Shown here piece by piece: positions 55,234 through 64,000 of a stretch of 64,000 bases of DNA; position 1 is the stretch's first letter, and every line of letters starts with the position of its first letter. Both the position numbers and the translations under genes were made by a program. Below the pieces are notes generated by a model, which saw only the letters and a program-made list of their open reading frames with translations, searched no databases and had not been told where the DNA came from. The DNA is taken from contig NC_089046.1 in NCBI RefSeq assembly GCF_034140825.1, forward strand, positions 3,545,001 to 3,609,000. Direction: 5' to 3'. Origin of the DNA: Oryza sativa Japonica Group (Eukaryota; Streptophyta; Magnoliopsida; Poales; Poaceae).

Positions 55234-56548
55234 GGATGCTGATAGCAACCAATGAACCAAGATATGGGTGCTCAAGCACGCAATGCAGCAGGTCAGATCA
55301 TCGATTTTATTTTAAATTATTCATTTTTAATGGGAACAGTAGAGTGATGGATTTATTGGGATACACTATACAAAGATTTGTCATGCATCCGTTCATTTTT
55401 CACAAGTTGGACCAAACCAATGAATGCTAAACTCCTTTCTGCACATGATCCCATCAGTGACACAGAGTGAAAAGGCAAGTAAAAGACTGTCATCAGGTCA
55501 TCCCATCCCAGCTACTATACTTGTCTCAAAATGAAATGTTGTTATCTAGTACTACTATATGTGACACATCCTATACTACGAATCTGGACATGAGCATCTA
55601 TTACTAGGTAGTAACGTTTTGGGACGGAGGTGGTATTGATATTCCTTTGCATACTTTTTCATATTTTGAGTTTCACCTAGAAATGTTCGATAGAATCTGA
55701 CCTGTAAAAACCTTATGACTCATTCAACACATGATTAGCTTCTTCTGGACAACATGTGCCCTGGAGCTTCCTTTCAAATCTGACCATATCAATTATCATG
55801 CAAAGTTGCTAGCCACTAACATGGATTAAAAAAAGGAAAATCATTCTGATATTAAAATGTAAATAAAATTTCTGCAGCTGTTCCAGTAGAGTTATCTCAG
55901 CTCAACATATACAGACTAAACATATCTAAAGTTGTGTGTGGAAACATAAAAACAAGATAGAGATGTGCTCCAAGGGTTCCTTGAACCTCACCAACCAACA
56001 ACATCTCCATGTGGGGTGATGCAATGTTTGGTGATAATCTATCATAAGTAGCATGAATGCTGGTACATGTCCTTGACCAGTGCCATTGCACCCTGCTTCC
56101 TAGTGCATTGACAACCATACATGGATTTAAAACTGATGGCATATGGCTGTCTCAAAGCATAATATTGTACAGAATCACATGCTACATGATTCAGAGTGGT
56201 CCCTGTTTTTTTTTGGCAGAGGACTCAGAGCTTTGTTCCTTTTTCCCTCTTTTTTTTTTTTGTCACAGCATACATTACCAAATTCTTTGCATTATTCGTT
56301 TATTCCTCGAGACAACAATTGAGTGTTCCGGATTTGGCCACATGTGCATTTTAGACTGTATATCAGCAAAAGTTCAGAAAATCAACATTCCAAAACTATG
56401 TACAATCCCTACTTGACAAGTTGACATCAGGAAGGGCTGAAAGTTGAGGATATACACGGCATGGTTTTAACGTTTCTAATGTTTCTTACAGCAGACTATG
56501 ACAGGAGATTAACCACACAAAGTAGGAGCAGGTCATACATCACGCGAG
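55234..56548. other. Gene-free stretch with a decayed MITE
   Basis: A diverged Stowaway-like segment at about 55500-55640 (ending GTTTTGGGACGGAGGTGG) is the only structure seen. The right part holds the 3' end of the minus-strand BASS gene. Confidence 0.4.
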
Positions 56549-59500
56549 TCAACGGTTTTCGTTCTTCGAATCAGGCGGTGTCATAAATTGCCATACAAGA
56601 CCTAATGTGCTACCCATTATGTTCATGATGACAGCGGAGAGTGCAGCTGGCAAGGCGACCAAGGAAGAGGAGAAATGTGCAGTTGCTAATACTACTCCTA
56701 AGGATGAATTCTGCATCCCTACCTGCAATCCAAAAAGGCATAATATTCATCATCCTGGAGAAAACTATCCAGAAACAAATTATATTCATGCCAGTTATAA
56801 ACTGAACAAAGACCAAATAAATATGATCAAGGCCATAGTAATAGTATTGTTTTGTAATGCTACATATTTAAAGGTAGTATGAGAAATAAACTTACACTGT
56901 GGGGAATGCAACTGTTTAAATTATAACAAATGGTTAGATATTTTTATGGTTAGTAACTCAGTGTTGATAATGGCTAGATATTGTTACGTTTAGTGTTGAT
57001 CTCTCCGAAGCAATTTAAACCATCTGATTTTCTAAATGGAAGTGTGATTTCATATATTTTAATAAGACTCCACGTTTAATGATGATAGAAAATTGGTAGC
57101 TTTGGAATGCTATGTTCTGCATTTCTGACGATGATAAATTACTAGTAGTAGCTTTAGCGATCAGACTGCATACCTCAATGGATATCGCTCTCCTTTGTCT
57201 TTCCTTGAAACCACCTATAGCTGCTGTCGTGTACCTATGCGTGGTAAAATTATGTAAACAATCAGAAATCTGGATGATAGATACTAACTACTACAAGCAT
57301 CCATAACATTTTGGTTGAATTAATGGAAGGATGAAACATCACGATTTGTTCCCTTACAGTTTTTCTTAAACAAAAATTTCTACTATTCACACAACCAATG
57401 TAATTCCTTCATATAAAAAAATAACTATAGCAAACAGTCCAGTGCTCACCCGACAACAAAACCAGCACAGTGCAGCAAGAAGACAGACAGCATCACAACC
57501 CCAATATCCCCAGAAAACAGGCCTCCATTCCCATATGATGCATCAGCAATTGTTGATCTCAGCCGTACAAAGTTCTCAGAGAACACGCTGTCCATAAGAA
57601 TAAAAAAATGGTAAAAAAAACTAAAAATGCGTGCTGTTTCAGCTATTCAAAATCCAATAACATAACATGTTACAAGAACTCAAACCTGCACGCCAGAAGT
57701 GATGAAGTTAAGACCGCTAGAAGAGGGGCAAAAGGAGTAACAAATTTAACTACTGATGGGAATGCACTTTGTATAGAGGAACCTAATAGAATTGGAGCAA
57801 CAACCACCTAAACCAGAAAAGAGAATGTCAGATAAAAGCTAATTCAAATTCTACAATGAACAGTGGTATCATAAATTTCACCTGCAGAGTACTTAAGGAA
57901 AGCTTCACCGCGTCCACTGGAACATAAGCACCAGCAAGAATTTTTGTTAACAGTGGAGTAAGGAACACTGCACCAAGAGTGCTGCACACAGTCATGACGA
58001 TTGATAGTGGAACATCACCTTTAGCAACTAAAGTCACCTGAACCACTATATGGAAGAACTAGGTCAATACATAACAAAGAAAATCCAGGTACAAATGATT
58101 TTTTCAGCATGCAAAATATTTGTGTGCCTTTTCATACAGAGGCAACCCAAGGTACATGGGAATCATGAACAGCACAGGGGCAATTCCACACTAGGCAGCT
58201 CAGAAACACCGAGAATTTTGCGAACTTGGTATTTAGACCCGACGCTTCCCCGAATATTGCTAGGAAGAACATAACTACATCATCCACATACATGGACAAC
58301 CTATGTGGGATACTCTGCCTCCAACCATCATGATTTTATCTTGAATGAGAGACCCTTTGTTTAATCATGCATATTTGACTCACACAGCATATACTTGGAG
58401 AGCTCAGGGTTCATAAAGCCAAGAAGATAAAGTAAAATAACAGAACGTCTTATGTAGAAATAACCTAAAGGAACCACCAAAAATAACTTGGTGCTCTAGA
58501 TAATTGTGTGTTTCTTGGCACTCAGAAAACATATGTTAACTGTTGGAATCAATCGTTTAAATAGTCGATATACCTTCATAAAGCACACTTGATCTTAATC
58601 CTAGTTGGAAATTTAAAATTCAACATTGGACTGTGGCACTGTGAAATTGCTAGAACACTCGAACATTCAAATAATATGCACATTTGAATTCTTGATTTAC
58701 ACTACTATGTGTCTGTTGAAGTGTTGATCCTTAATTCCCCTTCAGTACAAAACGGGTCATAGACTCATAGTCGAGCCATGTATTATTTGCTATATGCAGG
58801 GGCGGACCCCGACCCCGGGCACCCTAGGCCATGGCACGGGGCCTGGGGTTGAAAGCCCAATATCCCATGGGCTAATATTATGAAAACAAATACTATAGGC
58901 CGGTCCGGGCCTTGCCTCTGGGCTGGGTCCGCCCCTGGCTTCACGCCTCTAAAAATACATTTTCTTTAAAAACAAATTCTACTACATTGCTTAGACCACT
59001 TGTTCTAAATTATTTTGTTAAGTTTATTTCTCAAAATGTTTAATTTATCTCCACAATAAAGTAGACAGTTCGCGGCAATAATCCAGTCGAGGATCCATCT
59101 CAAATGGGGCATATTCTCTGAGCAAGTTTGAGAATCTTACCACATTGGAAGCAGTTCCTCCAGGACAGCATCCTAGCAGAATTAGTCCCACTGATATTGG
59201 TGGAGAGAGCCCCAGCACCCGGCTAACAATTGCTCCAAAGGCAGGCATTATGGTGTACTGTGCAGCACAACCAAACAATATCTACAGCGGCCAAAACACA
59301 CAATTTATTTCCTTTGGATCAGTCACAATTTTGGGATCTTGGATTCAAGGACACAATTGAAATTTGAAAGATTGCCATGGAATTGTACACCTAGAAATGG
59401 AGAAATATTTAGTGCCAAAATTTGCAGGGTGGGGTGGGGTGCTTACGGAGAGGGGCCTCTCGCGGAGGAGAGCCAAGAACTCCCGGAGCTCGAGGGTGAG

Positions 59501-59848
59501 GCCCATGGCGAGCATGATGAGTCCCAGGGCGAACGTGTACGACCCCGGCGCCAGCGCGACGAACCACCGGAACGCATCGGGCCGCGCCACGGCCACCGCG
59601 GCGCCGGCCGTCACGTACGCCGGGTACAGCCCCGCCGCAGCCGCGAGCGCCGCGTGCCACCGGGGCACGGCATCCGGAGGAGCAGGCGGAGGCGGCGCCG
59701 CGGCGCGGCATTGTCGCAGGACGGCGGCGACGCGCCTGGGGTAGGAGTAGGAGAGGCCGCGCCTTGGCGACGCCGGGCGGCTTGTGGCGCGGAGGAGGGT
59801 GGCGGGGAGGAGGCGGAGTGGGGGGAGGAGGAGGAGGAGGGGAGCCAT
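56549..59848 (-). CDS. BASS-family (bile acid:Na+ symporter-like) metabolite transporter, plastid-targeted
   Basis: Polytopic membrane carrier of the plant BASS group, whose members move organic anions across the plastid envelope with sodium. Seven exons on the minus strand: 59447-59848, 59141-59281, 57882-58037, 57686-57807, 57450-57587, 57174-57234, 56549-56722; 1,194 nt, 397 residues, phases consistent. The first 60-75 residues are Arg/Pro/Ala-rich with few acids, like a transit peptide. About nine membrane segments follow, beginning near residue 75. The family signature [28 protein letters not shown] lies at the exon 2/3 join, and [12 protein letters not shown] opens the last exon. It is closest in memory to Arabidopsis BASS5/BASS6; I do not assign a number. 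Intron 2 contains a small hAT-like element. The GC-rich first exon also gives long shadow frames on the other strand, which are not genes. Confidence 0.93.
58797..58937. mobile_element. Short hAT-type (Tip100-like) element in BASS intron 2
   Basis: The inverted ends CAGGGGCGGACCC and GGGTCCGCCCCTG are perfect over 13 bp. The flanking octamers GCTATATG and GCTTCACG agree at five of eight positions. At 141 bp it is non-coding and GC-rich. Confidence 0.75.
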
Positions 59849-62032
59849 GGCCGGCGCGGCGGTGGGCGGTGGGCGGTGGGAGGTGGGTGTTCGTCCGGTT
59901 CCCGCGCGTGGCGCGCGGCGAGGCAGGTGGACGGTGATTGCGTGGAGTGGAGTGGAAATATCGCTTCGAAGACGGGAAATTGAGGATTTACGCCTTCGCG
60001 GTTTGGAAGCGGGATTGCGTGGGTTGCTTCACAAAATAACGGGAGATACGGTGCACGCCATGATAAATGGTCGGCGGACATAGCTCTAAATCTAAAATAA
60101 AGATATAACAGATATGCTTGAAAAAAATAATGGAATATAACACATACTGTTTCATATTTTGCAACCGTGTGAGAACAAGAGTGCAATCAATAAATTAAGG
60201 TACAAAAGAACATCAAAGACAAAAAAGAAAAATAGAATGCAATTATAGAGTCGCTTAGCCATACATAACCCACTAACATGTTGCTGGCTAGGGCTTCGGG
60301 CCATGGGCGGATGGGCCTGTGCACAATACATCGTCAACACATGTATACTAGCACAATCATCGATACTGCGAAGGAACAAGTATCAAGCAACAGGTGATGA
60401 AGACGAATGAATAGTCGATGGCTCGGGACGAAGAGACGAGCAATTTGCCTCATTTCTAGTCTGGAGTAAAATATTAATTTGATGGGTTGTTTATGGGTTA
60501 GTAGACGGTGGTTAATATGGATGGCTCAGTGCTAGAAGAGGTTCTGGTGTGTAAGATGACACAGGTTATAGCTGGACCGACCGACCCACCCTATCCAATA
60601 GGTAAGTCCGTTCATTGTAAAAAAAACACAAAACGATGATACATGAGACCTGTAAGGCTGTAACTAATTTGTGACCTTGTAGCCATGTAACGAATCTCTT
60701 GACCTAAAATATACTTTCTAGATGCATAACATTTTTGTTTGGGATATTTTACACTGAGAGTTTATGTTTATGGTTCATTCAATAACACCGTACTTTTCTT
60801 CTGTTATTTTAGTATTGCCGTCATTCTCATATCTTTTTAAGTGATAAAAACCATGGGTATAACAAGTCTCACTCTTTTTTTAAGCACGTCTTTGATTACA
60901 ATCCACAACCATAAAAAAAGCACTTTTAGCAAGACCTAGTTGTCCTACATTTGCACAATATGCAATTTGAGGTAGCAACTGCATGTAGATTGCTGCAGGT
61001 AGGTTGGCTTTGGTGGTTGTATTTTTCTGAGACTTGATGTACTGCTCTCGGGATAATATCTAATCATTTTAAATTTTAAAATCAAATAGGTTAATAGTTC
61101 ACTATGTTCTAATATATGTACATATTGGTTCTAATATGTGTACGCTTGAACATTAGTAGTCATAGTTGCTGCTGCAAGTTGTCAAAGCAGCAAAAGACAT
61201 CGGGCTCATGTCAAAAGTCCAAAACAGTTTGTAAATTTTCTAAAGTATATTTACGCTAAATTTTAAACATTACACTATAAAATCAGGAGTGTGTACCAAA
61301 ATTTTCTTAAGTTCCATGTGCCCTACATGTACTGACCACCAGCAAATTCTTTTTATCTAACTCTTACAATTCACCCTTTCTTCCTTACCCCACATCTATA
61401 GGCCTACCAGCCCATGTGCAAACTTTGCCTGTGCCATGAAGGTTGCATAAATCTCAGTGTGGAGTTGACAGCCAAGGAATATGTCAAACATAAGTACATA
61501 TAAACAAAACTGTTCTGTTGTTGTAATGATTTATATTCTTTTTCAATTGCACAAAATACACACATGTACTGTTTACTCGCACACCTACGAATGTGTCTCT
61601 TCTAACATACATTAAGATCAAATTGCACTTTACATTGGGTATAGTGTATCTAGTTTCACTTTGCATGGGGTCTAGTGTATACTTTCACTTTATACTAGTG
61701 TATTTGGAAATAAGTTTTACTTTTGCACTAGGTTATTTCATATAATCAGAGGGAAATATCACAAAAACATGAGCGAGACATACCAGACTTAACAAATATA
61801 GATCATGTTTCATGAAGTTTCATTTTGATTTTGTGAGGTTTAATGAAATTTCTATATGTTTGATGATGTATATCATGATGCTAACTGGAACAATGCTAAC
61901 TGGAACTTTGTACAATATATAGCATGGCGTAAAGTAAATATAAGTGCTAAACCTAGTAAAGGCCATTGATACATCAGTGAACCTCACTAAATTTCCAACA
62001 AAAATAAGGTAACAAAAACACCAACATCTTAG
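59849..62032. other. Gene-free stretch upstream of BASS
   Basis: The first 200 bases are the BASS leader and promoter (minus strand). The remainder is AT-rich without coding signal, RNA gene or repeat with recognisable ends. Confidence 0.4.
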
Positions 62033-62537
62033 GGCTCCTTGAGATTGAAAGGATTTAAGGGCCCCTTTAAAATGGAGGATTAGCAAAGGAATTTTGGAGG
62101 ATTCATTTTCCTAAGGATTTATTCCTATAGAGCCCTTTGATTCATAGGGAGAGGATAAGAAAACTTCCATAGGATTGCATTCCTATGATCAATTCCATAG
62201 GAAAATAAGCAAGAGATTAGACCTCTTGTGAAACTTTCCTTTGTTGAGTTTATCCTGTGGTATAATCAAAGGGCTCCTCTCTCCATTTCTTGTGTTTTCA
62301 ATTTCTGTAGGATTGGAAAAACATACAACTTCAATTCCTACGTTTTTCCTATTCCTGTGTTTTTCCTATCCTGCGTTTCAAAGGGGCCCTAAAAGAAAAT
62401 CTGAAGGATTTCATTTCTTGGGAAATATTTGTATAAGGTCATTTAAAACAAAGAAATGGACTGTGCAAAATCCTATAGATTGGCTATCGTACATGAATGT
62501 TAATATATTTCTATAATCCTGCATTTCAAATGTGCCC
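62033..62537. mobile_element. Tourist-like MITE (outer member of a nest)
   Basis: The left end GGGCTCCTTGAGATTGAAAGG and right end CTGCATTTCAAATGTGCCC are flanked by TTA at 62030-62032 and 62538-62540. It is interrupted near its left end by the family D element at 62059-62389. Its own sequence is about 170 bp. Confidence 0.8.
62059..62389. mobile_element. Tourist-like MITE, family D copy 2 (inner member of a nest)
   Basis: The ends GGGCCCCTTTAAAATGG and GCGTTTCAAAGGGGCCC are flanked by TAA at 62056-62058 and 62390-62392, 331 bp. Ends and internal TTTTTCCTATTCCTG words match the copy at 23698-24061. Confidence 0.85.
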
Positions 62538-62540
62538 TTA

Positions 62541-63140
62541 AAAATAATCTCATATTTTTCTTTCAGTTCTATATCAGTTCTCGGTGGCCACATAATAGTG
62601 GAGAGGCAGACTTTCCTTTACTACCATATTGGTGAGGATTATCTCTACCCAATAGTATCACGATTACCGCGAAAACCGGAGGTTACGAATCATAAAGTTT
62701 AAAAAACCGGAAAGAAGGTTACCGCACAATAACCGTGGTGTAACCGTGCGATATTGCAAACCCTACGGAGAGGACCCCGTCTGAAAACAAATACAATCAC
62801 ACGCAAAGGCCTGATCTACCCTCCACTAAACCATAGTATAATCAAGCTGATATAAACAAGTGCTCCCATGTGCTAAGCACCTGCGTTACTGCCAACCAAA
62901 GAGACGGCAAGCAAATCAGGCTGCGACACCCACAATCAGAGAGGTCTAGCTCAAGCTCAACTGCTCGAGCAGAGTGAACCGAGACTCGAGGCGACTAATC
63001 AAACAATTTCCCTCGCTATTAGTCACTGACAGCCGACTAAACTAAGATAGGATGATGGGCAATCGACGACCGATCCGTCCCCCTCCTCTCTCGATCCTGA
63101 TCTTGGAATCGGGAGCCCATCCCACCCCCAAATTAATTTG
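62541..63140. other. Gene-free stretch with a GGTTACCG-type repeat remnant
   Basis: At 62648-62765 there is a motif set CACGATTACCGC ... GGTTACCGCAC ... TAACCGTG that recurs in diverged form in the gamma-CA intron at about 33408-33482. The source element is unknown. The remainder is promoter-like sequence of the next gene. Confidence 0.35.
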
Positions 63141-64000
63141 ACCTACAGCTCACGCCTTAGCTAGCTCCCCCAGCTTCCCGGATGCTTCCTTCGATCTCCT
63201 CTAGCTTTCTCGCTCGCCTCTCCTCTCCTGTTCTGCTGTTCTTGGTGTGGAGACACGGCTAGGCGTCCATGGCGACGAGCTGGGAGTGATTCCCCCTGCT
63301 TGATTTGATTGGGTATGTGATCTCTGATCAGCAACTTGTAAGCTTCTTCTGTTTTGGCTTGATGCTGGATTGGAACCATCTTGCTGGTGATTTTGTTTTG
63401 GCTTCTTCTTGTACAGTTGACAGTTTCGTTCTAGGTTATTATGGTTTGGAACTTTGGATGGATATAAGTTTCCCCTGTTTTCTGCGATCTTGGGAGGATA
63501 GAGAGGGTGTTCTTGGATCTAAGGCTTTTCCTTATTGTTCTTGTAGAAATTTCTTCAGGGTTTACGGTTAACTAGTTAAGTTTAGGTGAATTGTTAGGTT
63601 ATTCTGAACTAAGAAGGAGACTTTTGGTTCTTAAGATATCTTGTTCCTGCAGCCTGCAGTAGTTGCAAAATTTTTTCTTTGTTCTTAGGAAAAAAAAAGG
63701 ATGTTGGTTTCTCCTGTCTTGTGTTAGTAATAAATTAGTGATTCTGAAAATGATCAAAGCTGGTAGTATCTTTTAATTCGTAGCATATTCGTTCAGAGAA
63801 GAACCTTGATCAAGTAATTTATGGGAAAAAAAATCGATTTAAACTTCATTTTAGCATTGCTGACTGTGTCAGTGAAAAGGATGGAGCAGATTGCAAATCT
63901 TGCATCACTTGATAATCTAGTAGATTACTACTACTAATTAGTTCCCAGTTTCTTGACTTTTCAACCAACTCAAAAATAACATCAAATAGTTTCTTGGGGG
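63140..64000 (+). promoter_or_regulatory. Probable 5' leader and first intron of a plus-strand gene beyond the window
   Basis: A CT-rich leader-like stretch at 63160-63240 is followed by a short frame at 63270-63290 (MATSWE then stop). A GT-rich donor-like site TTGGGTATGTGAT lies at about 63311. Then comes T-rich intron-like DNA with phrases such as CTTGATGCTGGATTGGAACC, usual in the first introns of rice leaders. No main coding exon is reached before the window ends. The identity of the gene cannot be told. Confidence 0.4.

Noticed and set aside
59339-60083. 214-codon plus-strand frame
   Set aside because: It is antisense to exon 1 and the leader of the BASS transporter gene.

Overview
The window is nuclear DNA of a grass and matches rice (Oryza sativa). 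The introns are short with GT-AG borders, coding ends are GC-rich, and the intergenic DNA is dense in Tourist- and Stowaway-type MITEs. The seven-exon CDPK at 36.3-40.9 kb translates to 526 residues and matches what I remember of rice CPK28 on the short arm of chromosome 12. That arm is one half of the recent chromosome 11/12 duplication. From memory, a plastid aldolase gene and CPK24 are close neighbours on chromosome 11. Here an aldolase wreck lies about 9 kb from CPK28, so the window looks like the chromosome 12 counterpart with its aldolase copy decaying.

Layout. 1-2.9 kb: start of a filament-like plant protein gene (minus strand, cut by the left edge). 4.6-5.4 kb: three nested MITEs. 5.4-10.8 kb: a complete-looking 5.4-kb PIF/Harbinger transposon with perfect ends, a TAA duplication, an intact DDE transposase, a convergent intact Myb-like ORF1, and between them a scrap resembling host Tra1/TRRAP. 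10.8-14.3 kb: gene-free with two MITEs. 14.4-19.0 kb: a 14-exon CBS/PB1 membrane protein gene (minus). 19-25 kb: repeats, including a Pack-MULE carrying a JmjN-demethylase fragment, a solo LTR and several MITEs. 25.3-27.1 kb: plastid class I aldolase pseudogene with a ~62-bp minisatellite in its intron. 27-32 kb: MITE nests. 32.0-35.0 kb: mitochondrial gamma carbonic anhydrase (plus). 36.3-40.9 kb: CPK28 (minus) with nested transposons in one intron. 41-50 kb: gene-free DNA holding a 240-bp tandem duplication, long (AT)n tracts, a broken plant-mobile-domain fossil and an eIF6 pseudogene. 50.2-54.0 kb: PPR protein gene (minus) with an hAT-like element 29 bp upstream of its start codon. 56.5-59.8 kb: plastid BASS-type transporter gene (minus). 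60-63 kb: gene-free with a MITE nest. 63.1-64 kb: probable 5' leader of a further plus-strand gene.

The six host genes are unrelated housekeeping or signalling genes with no operon-like logic. Two are organelle-associated (gamma-CA in mitochondrial complex I, BASS in the plastid envelope) and the PPR protein is predicted to be mitochondrial. What stands out is the transposon archaeology: repeated nested insertions whose order can be read from intact target-site duplications, and two different DNA transposon classes (PIF/Harbinger and MULE) that each appear to have captured a piece of a chromatin-regulator gene. Exon borders were set by hand from splice consensus, reading phase and family conservation; no alignment was run.
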